Part shown: piece after piece, positions 43,380 through 51,623 of the stretch | Layout: each line of letters begins with the position of its first letter | Position numbering within the stretch: position 1 is the first letter of the stretch | Assembly: GCA_963829235.1 (NCBI GenBank) | Contig: CAWHIF010000010.1 | Location: forward strand, 49,163 to 113,162 | Direction: 5' to 3' | Source of the DNA: Bog-756 sp963829235 | Lineage (GTDB): Bacteria; Actinomycetota; Acidimicrobiia; Acidimicrobiales; RAAP-2 | Length of the DNA stretch: 64,000 nucleotides | The notes under the pieces: generated by a model | What the model was told of the DNA's origin: nothing | What the model saw: only the letters and a program-made list of their open reading frames with translations | The model's database searches: none | Program-made: the position numbers and the translations under genes

Positions 43380-44731
43380 GGTCCGGCCGCAGCCGAGGGT
43401 CCGGCCGCAGCCGAGGGTCCGGCCGCAGCCGAGCTGATCCGGGTGGCACTGCGCCTTGAAAGCGGCGGGATCGTGGTCATCTCGAGGACCCCGTTGACGA
43501 GCTCCCAGCCGGGTGGGAGCGCCTGCGGCGTGCCCTGGATGCCCAAGGAGGTGACGTCGGTGAGGATGGCGTCGGTCAGGTTGGTGTCTTCCAAGTTGGT
43601 GTATCTGATGCTCGAATCGGTGAGGTTGCTCCCGGACATGTCGGCGTCGGTGAGATTGGTACTGCGCAGATTGCTGTCCGTGAGGTTCGCTCCTGCGAGG
43701 GCGGCGTCGGTCAGGTCGGAAAAGGGCCCTATGAGGTAGCCGTCGACGATCTGCCAGTCGGTCGGCGTGGCCGTGGGCAGGGCACTGGGCGTGCCCGTGA
43801 TGCCTCCCGATGTCACCCCGCCCAGATTGGCCCCGCTCAGGTCGGTGCCGGACAGATCGCTCCCGCACAGCGTGGCGGAGATGGCATCCACGTCGCTCAG
43901 ATTGGCGTTTGTGAGGTTGGTCCCGGTCAGGACGGCCCCTTCGATGTTGGCCCCGGTGAGGTCAACTCCGGTGAGGTCCGACCCTGCGAGGTTGGCACCG
44001 TAGAGGAATGCGTCCGGCCCGACCAGGTAGCCACTCACCACCGACCAGTTGGCCGGGAGTGCGATCGGGGTGCCGATGAGCCCGCCGGAGATGACCCCCG
44101 AGAGGATGGCACTGCCGAGGGAGCTCCCGTCGACGTCGGCACCGGTGAGGTTGGCGCCGGTGAGGTTGGCCGAGGTGAGGTCGACGTTGGCCAGCGCGGC
44201 GTTGGTGAGATTGGCAGCCGGCCCGACCAGGTACCCGCCCGCCAGGCTCCAGCTGCTCGGGAGCGTGCCGGTGCCCGAGTCATTGCCCGACACCAGACCG
44301 GTGAGGTCCGACCCCGAGAAATTGGCGCCGGCCAGGCTCGAGCCCTCGAGGCTGGCCTCATCCAGGAGGACGTTCTTCATCCCGCTACCGGTCAGGGTGG
44401 CATTGGAGATGAGGGCGCCCTGGAAGTCGGCGCCGGTCGCCGTGGCCCTCGTCAGATTGGCGTTGGTGAGGTTGGCGTTGGTCAGGTTGGCGCCGGTGAG
44501 ATTGGCCTGGCTCAGATTGGCGCCGGTGAGGTTGACCCCGTAGAGATTGGTTCTGGAGAGGTTGCAGCTCGAGAGGTTGGCGCCCGGGCCCGGGACGCAG
44601 GTGGCGGCGCCGGCGGGCACGGCCCCGGTCAGGGTGAGGGTCATGGCCAACAGAACCATGGCGCCGGCCAAGGACAGACCCGCCCTGGCGCGACGAAAAT
44701 AACCCCTACCCCCAGCCGCCGAGGTTTCCAT
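43298..44731 (-). CDS. Secreted pentapeptide-repeat protein (5' half of a frameshifted gene)
   Basis: I use the ATG at 44731 (METSAAGGRGYF), giving 477 residues to the early stop. A signal peptide (LSLAGAMVLLAMTLTLTGAV to AGAA) precedes a long right-handed helix of A(N/D)L-type pentapeptides (NLTGANLSQANLTGANLTNA and so on). It is broken by four modules with LPxxWxxxxGYLxGPxxxL at about 135-, 205-, 300- and 380. After residue about 400 the Ser/Ala/Pro linker shifts into a frame ending PHPAPSPHPRRHPHPRQ. Restoring one base would fuse it to the hydrolase domain, for about 801 residues in all. Export means it is not a gyrase-protecting Qnr/MfpA protein. Confidence 0.8.
   Translation of the reverse strand: METSAAGGRGYFRRARAGLSLAGAMVLLAMTLTLTGAVPAGAATCVPGPGANLSSCNLSRTNLYGVNLTGANLSQANLTGANLTNANLTNANLTRATATGADFQGALISNATLTGSGMKNVLLDEASLEGSSLAGANFSGSDLTGLVSGNDSGTGTLPSSWSLAGGYLVGPAANLTNAALANVDLTSANLTGANLTGADVDGSSLGSAILSGVISGGLIGTPIALPANWSVVSGYLVGPDAFLYGANLAGSDLTGVDLTGANIEGAVLTGTNLTNANLSDVDAISATLCGSDLSGTDLSGANLGGVTSGGITGTPSALPTATPTDWQIVDGYLIGPFSDLTDAALAGANLTDSNLRSTNLTDADMSGSNLTDSSIRYTNLEDTNLTDAILTDVTSLGIQGTPQALPPGWELVNGVLEMTTIPPLSRRSATRISSAAAGPSAAAGPSAAAGPRLRPDPRLLPHPAPSPHPRRHPHPRQ
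43355..43433 (-). repeat. 18-bp tandem repeat linker with one 17-bp unit (frameshift site)
   Basis: Units of CAGCCGAGGGTCCGGCCG (plus strand) lie at 43355-43372, 43390-43407 and 43408-43425, with a partial unit to 43433. The unit at 43373-43389 lacks one G and is 17 bp. On the minus strand intact units encode SAAAGP. The short unit moves the pentapeptide frame into GPRLRPDP and out of the hydrolase frame. Confidence 0.92.
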
Positions 44732-44866
44732 TGGAGAAGTATCGCACAGGAGCGGTGGTTTTCGGGAGGGCGGCCGAGCCCTGCTGACCCAGGGTGGCAC
44801 TCAAATGACAGAGAGTGGTCCAGGGTCACGGCGACCTTCCCGGACGGCGTGTGGCCGGGGCAGGGC

Positions 44867-45994
44867 CTACCTTTCGAGCCGTGCGGTGACCTTCCACGAT
44901 CGCCACGAAGCGACAGCCCCGGACGTCGACACCGTGGCCGCGACCAGCAGAGTCACCGCTCCTGCGACCCACAGCCGGCCCCAGGACGTCGTCACCGTGG
45001 TCATGTCCGAATAGTGAGGAGAAGCCTGACTCTCCAGGGCGAGCACCGACACCAACGCGGCACCGGCCATCACCCACAGAAGAACCGACACGGTGGTGCC
45101 TACGATCCTGCCGAAGCGCAACTCCTCCCTGGAGGCGTCGGTGCCGCTGACGATGAGGATCAACGACACGAACGTCACCAGCCACCCGGTGCCCAGCGCG
45201 GTTGCCGCGCCGATGAGGAGACCGTGCGCCAGGGCGGGCTGTCCGTTCAGGGGGACGTCCACCCCGTGGCTGTCCAGGTACCTGTGGGGCCCGACCACTT
45301 CCGAGGCGATCCAACCGACGACGGCGAGGCCGGCCATGATTCCGGTGACCTCGGCCAGCCGGTGCAGCGCTCGATGGGGACCGCCGCCCTGTTCCGCTTC
45401 ACGGGTCACGGTGGTGTAACCCCAGAGGATGAAGCCCAGTGCCACCGCCGCGAACAGCGCGACCGCCCCCTCCGTCACGGCCACCGCCACGAGGCCCACC
45501 GACAATGCCACCGTCAAGGGGATGCGCCCCTTCCGGTGCCCATCATGACGTCGGCCCAGCGTCCCGGCGAGGATCACGTACGAACCGATGATGACACCCG
45601 TGACCAGGAGGCCGGCGACGGCCAGGAGGCCGAACGCGTCGTAGGCCGCCTTCCCGGGCCCGGTGGGCACGGCCGAGGGAACCAGTGGCAACCCGTCCCG
45701 CTGTCCCTCCTTGAAGGTGAGGAAGAAGAGGGGGAGTACGACGAGGGCCGGCAGCGTGGTGAAGATGATCCAGGCGCGGGTTCGCCTGGCCCAGAGTGGG
45801 AACTGTTTGGGTGTGCTCCTGCCGCTGACCCGGAGGCGGACTGCTCCGACGAGGAGCCCGGCCGTCACCCGGAAGGGGGACTGTCCTCCGATGATCGCAT
45901 CCGCGGACACGGTCCGCACCTCATCGCCGTACCGTGTTCGCCACCAGGTCGGGTAGATGGCGAGGGCCGCATCGATCCAACTCGCCCCCCTCAT
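44867..45994 (-). CDS. Polytopic membrane protein paired with a PadR regulator
   Basis: The 375-residue protein opens with IDAALAIYPTWWRTRYGDEV, an N-terminal motif found in actinobacterial membrane proteins coded beside PadR genes. About eight to nine helices follow, including IIFTTLPALVVLPLFFLTF and LWVAGAVTLLVAATV. No transport or enzyme motif is seen. It overlaps the PadR stop by 4 bp, so the two are translationally coupled, and the regulator probably controls it. Confidence 0.75.
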   Translation of the reverse strand: MRGASWIDAALAIYPTWWRTRYGDEVRTVSADAIIGGQSPFRVTAGLLVGAVRLRVSGRSTPKQFPLWARRTRAWIIFTTLPALVVLPLFFLTFKEGQRDGLPLVPSAVPTGPGKAAYDAFGLLAVAGLLVTGVIIGSYVILAGTLGRRHDGHRKGRIPLTVALSVGLVAVAVTEGAVALFAAVALGFILWGYTTVTREAEQGGGPHRALHRLAEVTGIMAGLAVVGWIASEVVGPHRYLDSHGVDVPLNGQPALAHGLLIGAATALGTGWLVTFVSLILIVSGTDASREELRFGRIVGTTVSVLLWVMAGAALVSVLALESQASPHYSDMTTVTTSWGRLWVAGAVTLLVAATVSTSGAVASWRSWKVTARLER

Positions 45995-46308
45995 GCCCCT
46001 GCGACTCCGAGCCTCCTGAGTCCAAGACGGGCCACGGACGAGAGCGTCTCGAGGCGCTCTCGGAGTACCGCAGCACCCTGAGCGGTGATCTTGTAGGGGC
46101 GTCGCCGATCCTCAGCCGGAAGGGCCACAACCAATCCCTCCTCCTCGAGGCGGGCGAGCACGCCGTAGAGGGTGCCCGGTCCCAGCCGGACGCCGCTCAT
46201 GGCCTCGATGTCCTGGATGAGGGAGTACCCGTGCTTCGGACCTCCGGTCAGGCTCGTGAGGACCAGAATCGTCGGATCCTGTGTTCGCCCCAAGCGCTTG
46301 GTCGCCAT
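45991..46308 (-). CDS. PadR family transcriptional regulator
   Basis: This 105-residue winged-helix protein is of the short PadR (PadR-s1) type. DPTILVLTSLTGGPKHGYSL, IQDIEAMSGVRLGPGTLYGV, LARLEEEGLVVALPAEDRRR and PYKITAQGAAVLRERLETLS follow the family pattern. It usually represses its own operon and responds to a small molecule or envelope stress. It is the first gene of a two-gene unit with the membrane protein. Confidence 0.9.
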   Translation of the reverse strand: MATKRLGRTQDPTILVLTSLTGGPKHGYSLIQDIEAMSGVRLGPGTLYGVLARLEEEGLVVALPAEDRRRPYKITAQGAAVLRERLETLSSVARLGLRRLGVAGA

Positions 46309-46549
46309 CGCCGGTCAACTCCTGTTCGCGTTGTCGCCGATCCTAATACGGAAATCGTAGTAGTCGCCGGCGACGCCGGCTTCGGTGTCGGCCGAGCCGG
46401 ACGCCACCGGTGGTGCGATACTCTGCGGTCGGCGCGCGACGGGTACCTGCCACGGCCCCAGCGTGGAGCGCCCCGCAGGCCTGCGATGCACCCGCCGGCC
46501 CGCCCGACGTCCGACGGGCACGAGGCACCCGGGCCAGAACAGGAGACCC

Positions 46550-46918
46550 ATGGATATCGAGGAGTTCTACAGCGCCGACGAGCGCCGCCGGCAGTCGGCG
46601 GAAGTCGAGTTCGGCACGAACTGGTTCGATGCCAACGGGAGCCGGTACGAGCTGAGCTGGGTGGAGGACACCGGCGAGCTCTACGCCATGCTCGAGTTGG
46701 TTCCCGAAGTGGACTCGTGGACGCCGTTCGGGGACAGCGATGTCGAGGAGATACCGGCAGACCGGGTGCTGGTCCTGGTCATCGGCTACATCCCCACCCT
46801 CGAAGCGGTGGAGACCACGCTGGCCGGCTGGCCCGACCAGATGGCCAAGCCGGACGGCATCTCGTGGGTGGCGGAACGCCTGCGAGCCGGCGGCGTTCCC
46901 GCCACCCCGCCCACTTGA
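46550..46918 (+). CDS. Conserved hypothetical protein
   Basis: AGGAGA at 46541-46546 precedes the ATG at 46550, giving 122 residues. DIEEFYSADERRRQSAEVEF, GTNWFDANGSRYELSWVEDT and ELYAMLELVPEVDSW make an acidic, strand-rich first half. A VLVLVIGYIPTLEAVETTLA helix-strand section follows. It resembles proteins conserved among actinobacteria, but I can name no function. It is divergent from the PadR gene. Confidence 0.6.
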   Translation: MDIEEFYSADERRRQSAEVEFGTNWFDANGSRYELSWVEDTGELYAMLELVPEVDSWTPFGDSDVEEIPADRVLVLVIGYIPTLEAVETTLAGWPDQMAKPDGISWVAERLRAGGVPATPPT

Positions 46919-47015
46919 GCCCCGACGGCCCCATTGACGTCCGCCGGCGTCGCACGCGGGAGTCCGTTGTATCGTCCTTTCCGACAGCGGGTCGACGTTG
47001 GGGGTGCAGGTAGGC

Positions 47016-47375
47016 ATGGAGCTGGTTGTTGATCTGTCTTCGGGGGCCGTCGCCCTCCGTGACGGCGACGAGATGGGGCGGTTCTCCGTCCAGGCCCTCC
47101 GCCAGGAAGCGGCTGACGGTGGGGAGAACGGAGCATTGGGCGCACTGGCCGCGGCCCTCAGCGTGCACGATGCCGGCACGGTCGAGCCGGGTGGTGACGT
47201 GGTCATACCGCCTGCGTCGGTGAGACGACTGGCCGGCGAGGCTGCCTCCGAAGGCGGCGGGTCCCTGGATGGGACGTGGGATACGGGGTTTGCGGCGATG
47301 CTCGAGTATGCGGCCACCGCCGGGTGGATCACGGACGACGGCTCGATCCGCGTCCACGTCGAATGGAGGGACTGA
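47016..47375 (+). CDS. Conserved hypothetical protein upstream of the LLM oxidoreductase
   Basis: The ATG at 47016 (MELVVDLSSGAVALRDGDEM) gives 119 residues. GTG 46998 would add six residues. It is acidic and Gly/Ala-rich, with VIPPASVRRLAGEAA and FAAMLEYAATAGWITDDGSI as helical segments. It lies 4 bp before the LLM gene and is probably co-transcribed. Function unknown. Confidence 0.55.
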   Translation: MELVVDLSSGAVALRDGDEMGRFSVQALRQEAADGGENGALGALAAALSVHDAGTVEPGGDVVIPPASVRRLAGEAASEGGGSLDGTWDTGFAAMLEYAATAGWITDDGSIRVHVEWRD

Positions 47376-47379
47376 GGCC

Positions 47380-48255
47380 GTGAGGTTCTCGTATGCCGAG
47401 TCGATGGTCGATCCGACCTACTATCTCCCGCTGGCCCGGGCCGCGGAGGAGGCGGGCTACGACGGCATGGTCGTACCCGACAGCATCTGCTATCCCCTCG
47501 AATCGGAGTCGAAGTACCCGTTCTCCCCGGACCACTCCCGCGAGTTCCTCGAGGACAAGCCCTTCATCGAGCCGTTCTCACTGATTCCGGCGATGGGAGC
47601 GGTCACCGAGCGCCTCCGGTTCATCACCTTCGTCCTCAAGTTGCCGATGCGCCATCCACTGTTGGTGGCCAAGCAGGCCACCTCGGTGGCGGTCATGACC
47701 GGCAACCGGCTCGCGCTCGGGGTCGGGTCCAGCCCGTGGCCCGAGGACTACCAGCTGTGCGATGTGCCCTGGGAGGGCAGGGGTCGCCGGATGGACGAGG
47801 CGGTCGACATCGTGCGGGGGCTGTCGGCCGGTGGGTACTTCGAGTACCACGGTGAGGTCTTCGATCTCCCGCCGGTCAAGATGAGCCCCACCCCGACCGC
47901 GCCTCTGCCCATCCTGATCGGGGGCCACGCCCCGGCCGCACTCCGGCGGGCGGCCCGCACCGACGGTTGGGTCCACGGCGGAGGTGATCCGGCCGATCTG
48001 CCCGGGCTCCTCGAACGCCTGCACCACTACCGGGAGGAGGCCGGGACGGCCGATCGTGACTTCGAGGTCCATGTGATCTCGCTCGACGCCTTCTCCCTCG
48101 ACGGTGTACGCCGGCTCGAGGAGCAGGGCGTCACCGACGTCATCGTGGGGTTCAGGTGGCCCTACTCGGTGGGTCCGGATACCGAGGCGCTGCAGACGAA
48201 GGTCGACAACCTGCGCAGGTTCGCCGACGACGTGATCGGCAAGGCGCGGTCATGA
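47380..48255 (+). CDS. LLM class (luciferase-like, F420-dependent type) oxidoreductase
   Basis: The GTG at 47380 (VRFSYAESMVDPTYYLPLAR) gives 291 residues. It has a TIM barrel with AEEAGYDGMVVPDS, TERLRFITFVLKLPMRHPLL, VAKQATSVAVMTGNRLALGV and GSSPWPEDYQ. Later TAPLPILIGGHAPAALRRAA is typical of F420-using family members. Coenzyme choice between F420 and FMN is inferred. It overlaps the NTF2-like gene by 4 bp, so a short catabolic or detoxification operon is likely. Confidence 0.88.
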   Translation: MRFSYAESMVDPTYYLPLARAAEEAGYDGMVVPDSICYPLESESKYPFSPDHSREFLEDKPFIEPFSLIPAMGAVTERLRFITFVLKLPMRHPLLVAKQATSVAVMTGNRLALGVGSSPWPEDYQLCDVPWEGRGRRMDEAVDIVRGLSAGGYFEYHGEVFDLPPVKMSPTPTAPLPILIGGHAPAALRRAARTDGWVHGGGDPADLPGLLERLHHYREEAGTADRDFEVHVISLDAFSLDGVRRLEEQGVTDVIVGFRWPYSVGPDTEALQTKVDNLRRFADDVIGKARS

Positions 48256-48647
48256 CCTCGGCCCGTGAGCTCGGCCGGGCGTCGATGGCCGCGGTGGAGT
48301 CGGGCGACCGGCAGGCCTGGTTGGACCTGTTCGCCGACGATGCCGTCGTGGAGGACCCCATCGGCCCCTCGGCGTTCGACCCCGAGGGGAAAGGACACCG
48401 TGGGATCGACGCCATCGCCGCGTTCTATGACAACGTGATCGCCGTCAACGAGTCGATCAGGTTCACCATCCACCAGTCCTTCCTCTGTGGCGACGAGGCG
48501 GCCAACGTCGGGGTGATCCGCATCTCGTTTGCCGGCGGCGCCGCGGTCGAGGTGGACGGGGTCTACGTCTACCGCCGCTCTCCCGACGACAAGATCGCCT
48601 CGCTCCGGGCGTTCTGGGAGCCGGCCGCCGTCCGCCCGGTGTCCTGA
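48252..48647 (+). CDS. Nuclear transport factor 2 / SnoaL-like family protein
   Basis: The 131-residue protein begins at an ATG overlapping the LLM stop. RASMAAVESGDRQAWLDLFA and DDAVVEDPIGPSAFDP form the first helix and strand of a cystatin-like cone. GHRGIDAIAAFYDNVIAVNE, FTIHQSFLCGDEAANVGVIR and the strands VEVDGVYVYR complete it. Such proteins include steroid isomerases and polyketide cyclases. Its role with the LLM enzyme is unknown. Confidence 0.82.
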   Translation: MTSARELGRASMAAVESGDRQAWLDLFADDAVVEDPIGPSAFDPEGKGHRGIDAIAAFYDNVIAVNESIRFTIHQSFLCGDEAANVGVIRISFAGGAAVEVDGVYVYRRSPDDKIASLRAFWEPAAVRPVS

Positions 48648-48663
48648 CCGGCGCCGGGCCGGG

Positions 48664-49775
48664 TCACTCCCAGCCGGTGAACCCGTACTGCTGGTGCGGA
48701 CCCATCACCGCGCATTCGAACATCCCGTACCCGACGTGTCCGTCGTAGGTGAAGCGGGCCGCGTACTCGGTGAGCGCCCAGGTGGTGTAGGACGGATCGG
48801 CCGGCGGCACCTCCTGGCCCTGGACGACCAGGTCGCCCTGGTACATCCCGTGCTTCCAGTCCGGCTCCATTCCGTACCCGCTGCCCAGCAGCAGGGGGAA
48901 GGCCAGCAGGGTCTCGACCTCCACCTCGGCGGTCTCGTCCCCGTGGGCCCCGAAGTAGGAGAGCGTGGCGCCGACGACGGAACGGGTCCCCGGGGCGAAC
49001 CGGAGCTGGTGCTCGGGCCGGCCCATCCATTCGGCCTCCCGACCGGAGCCCAGTGGGAAGACCCGGTGGGCGTCCTGCATGATCCGCTCGCCGCTGGGTC
49101 GCTCCTGGATGATGGTCACCATGGCGTGGTCCTCGAAGCGCACCGGTGCGTAGATCCAGAAGAAGCCGCCGGACGTGTCGGTGACCCGGATGCCCGGCGG
49201 CTCCGGCTCGCCCACCGGACGCACCCCCCACGAGCGATCGCGGGACCCCCACCACCGGTCGGGGGTGAGTGCCAGCTCGCGGTCGCCGACCTTGAGCGTG
49301 CCGGTCCACGAGCCCACCTGGGCGAACCGGGTCGAGTCGAAGGTGACCCGGGCGAACTGGCGGTCGAAGTGCCTGGACTCGAGATGGGCCTCGGAGAAGC
49401 CGTCGTAGACGGCGTCGAGCTCGATGCCCCACTCGTTGGGCTCGACGATGACCCGAACTTGTTCGAGACCTTGATGACCTCGACCCGGATGGGCCCGACC
49501 GACGGGTCCATCCGGTCGGCGCCCATGGTCTTGGAGGCCCGGACCACCCGGTGGTCGTCCCCCCACTTGACCGAGACGAAGGCGTCGGCCACGCTCAGGT
49601 TCGGGTACTGCCCGACCCCGATGACGGCGAAGAGCTCGTCCTCGGTCCCGTGGACGTCTCCGGCGCCGTGGACGTTGAAGTAGTAGCGGTCGTAGAAGTT
49701 GCGGTCGGAGGTTCCCACGAATCGCATGGGCTCGGAGATCTGGTGGATCGGGTAGTCGTCCAGTGGGGAGAGCAT
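48664..49775 (-). pseudogene. Lipocalin/CrtC-like conserved protein, split by a one-base deletion
   Basis: Two halves lie in different frames. The N-half, from the ATG at 49775, reads MLSPLDDYPIHQISEPMRFV, then FYDRYYFNVHGAGDVHGTED and ends IRVEVIK. The C-half continues LEQVRVIVEPNEWGIELDAV and WWGSRDRSWGVRPVG, to the TGA at 48664. Adding one C at about 49466-49469 restores a single protein of about 370 residues. DRSWGVR recalls AttH/CrtC-type lipocalin folds, but this is tentative. It is divergent from the aldehyde dehydrogenase gene. Sequence error or real decay cannot be told apart here. Confidence 0.7.
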
Positions 49776-49891
49776 GGTCGTTTCCTCGATGGCTCTGGCC
49801 GCTGGAACCGATCGGCGTCCAGTGGGCGCGAAGCTGGCGATGGGAGCGTAGCGAGGTTTGGCCCCGGGGGGCGTCCGGCCCGGACCCGGGC

Positions 49892-49897
49892 TACCAT
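49892..49897 (+). promoter_or_regulatory. -10-like hexamer TACCAT upstream of aldehyde dehydrogenase
   Basis: TACCAT lies in the 218-bp divergent region. It is about 95 bp before the aldehyde dehydrogenase start, which has its own GGGAGGG site, so this would give a mRNA with a leader. Confidence 0.3.
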
Positions 49898-49993
49898 TTA
49901 TGGCCAGACAGCCGGGATGATCGCTCGTCTCCACTTCGATCCCGGGCCCGAACGTCGGGCCGGGGCAGATCCGTCTCCGACAAGGGAGGGCCC

Positions 49994-51451
49994 GTGAGCT
50001 CATACGACCGTTTGTTCATCGGAGGGGAGTGGGTGGAGCCGTCCTCCGACTCGGTGTTCGACGTGGTCTCCCCGACCACCGAGGAGGTGGTCGGACGGGT
50101 GCCCGAGGCGCAGATCGCCGATATCGACCGGGCGGTGGCGGTGGCCCGCGAAGCGTTCGACCACGGCCCGTGGCCCCGCATGGCCCCCGCCGAGCGGGCA
50201 GCCATCCTGGCCAAGGTGGCCGAGGCGATCCGGAACGACATGCAGGGCATCTCCGAGCTCATCTCCAACGAGATGGGATCACCGATCTCGTGGGGGACCC
50301 TGGCCCAGGTGCTGGCGCCCACGATGATCCTCGACTACTACGCCGGCCTCGGCTCGACCTTCGCCTTCGAGACGGTCAAGGACGGCCTGTTGGGTCCGGT
50401 GCTGGTGTCCAAGGAACCGATCGGGGTGGTCGCCGCCATCACCCCGTGGAACGTGCCCCTGTTTCTGGCCTGCGCCAAGCTGTCCCCGGCTCTGTTGTCG
50501 GGCAGCACCGTCGTGTTCAAGCCGGCTCCCGAAACCCCGCTCGACGCCAACGTGCTGGCCGAGATCTTCGCCGACGCCGGCCTCCCCAAGGGTGTGCTCA
50601 GTGTCGTGCCGGCCGGACGCGAAGTCGGCGAGCACCTGGTCAATCACCCTGGTGTCGACAAGGTCTCGTTCACCGGCTCGACGGCCGCCGGCCGCAAGAT
50701 CGGGGCGGCCTGCGGGGCCAACCTCAAGCGGGTGAGCCTCGAGCTGGGCGGGAAGTCGGCGGCCATCCTCCTCGATGACGTGGATCTGACCACGTCGATC
50801 CCCCTGATGATGCCCAACGCCATCATGAACAACGGCGAGGCGTGCATCTCGCTGACCCGGATCCTCGCCCCCCGGGACCGGTATGCCGAGGTGACCGAGG
50901 CCCTGGTGGAGCAGGTGCGGGCGCTCAAGGTGGGCGACGCCCTCGACCCGGCGACCGACGTGGGCCCCCTGGTGGCCGAGCGCCAGCGTGAGCGGGTCGA
51001 GAACTACATCCGCATCGGTCAGGACGAAGGGGCCAAGGTCGCCGTGGGCGGTGGCAGGCCCGAAGCGTTCGACACCGGTTGGTTCGTCGAGCCGACCGTC
51101 TTCGTGGACGTGGACAACAGCATGCGCATCGCCCAGGAGGAGATCTTCGGCCCGGTCCTTTCGGTCATCCCCTACGACGGCGACGCCGACGCGGTGCGCA
51201 TCGCCAACGACTCCGACTACGGGTTGTGCGGGGCTGTGTTCACCGGCGACAACGACCGCGGCCTCGACGTGGCCCGCCAGGTGCGGACCGGCACCTACAT
51301 GGTGAACTCCAACGTCCCGATCGACTTCTCCTCGCCCTTCGGAGGGTTCAAGGCGTCCGGCGTCGGGCGCGAGTTCGGCGAGGACGGCCTCGAGCTGTTC
51401 CTGGAGAAGAAGACCATCAACCTCCCGGCCGGGTACAGCCCGACGGTCTGA
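49994..51451 (+). CDS. Aldehyde dehydrogenase family protein
   Basis: GGGAGGG at 49984-49990 precedes the GTG at 49994, giving 485 residues, full length for the NAD(P)-dependent family. SYDRLFIGGEWVEPSSDSVF is the usual start. GVVAAITPWNVPLFLACAKL binds the cofactor, VSFTGSTAAGRKIG is the second cofactor loop, LELGGKSAAILLDD carries the general-base Glu and NNGEACISLTRI the catalytic Cys. EEIFGPVLSVIPY and FGGFKASGVGREFGEDGLEL close it. It oxidises an aldehyde to an acid, substrate unknown. Probably works with the nearby LLM and CrtC-like proteins. Confidence 0.93.
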   Translation: MSSYDRLFIGGEWVEPSSDSVFDVVSPTTEEVVGRVPEAQIADIDRAVAVAREAFDHGPWPRMAPAERAAILAKVAEAIRNDMQGISELISNEMGSPISWGTLAQVLAPTMILDYYAGLGSTFAFETVKDGLLGPVLVSKEPIGVVAAITPWNVPLFLACAKLSPALLSGSTVVFKPAPETPLDANVLAEIFADAGLPKGVLSVVPAGREVGEHLVNHPGVDKVSFTGSTAAGRKIGAACGANLKRVSLELGGKSAAILLDDVDLTTSIPLMMPNAIMNNGEACISLTRILAPRDRYAEVTEALVEQVRALKVGDALDPATDVGPLVAERQRERVENYIRIGQDEGAKVAVGGGRPEAFDTGWFVEPTVFVDVDNSMRIAQEEIFGPVLSVIPYDGDADAVRIANDSDYGLCGAVFTGDNDRGLDVARQVRTGTYMVNSNVPIDFSSPFGGFKASGVGREFGEDGLELFLEKKTINLPAGYSPTV

Positions 51452-51476
51452 CCGCGGCCGGCCTCATCGGCCGGTC
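51450..51476 (+). terminator. Candidate hairpin after the aldehyde dehydrogenase gene
   Basis: GACCGCGGCCG, a 7-nt loop and CGGCCGGTC can pair with one bulge. It starts at the end of the stop codon. There is no T-tract, so it may be a weak or factor-dependent terminator. Confidence 0.3.
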
Positions 51477-51623
51477 CGACTGCTCGAGGTCCGAGCCGTG
51501 GGGGGCGGACACCGAGCCGGTCCGGTCGCGCCCGGGACAACGGCCTGATCTGCGAAAATAGCGGGAACGACTCGTTGCACAGCAAGGACGGACGACGCCG
51601 GTGCAACCGGAGGACCTGACCCG

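Noticed and set aside
43298..44731. Pentapeptide protein as a Qnr/MfpA quinolone-resistance factor
   Set aside because: It has a signal peptide and is broken by LPxxW modules, so it is exported and unlike the cytosolic gyrase-mimicking dimers.
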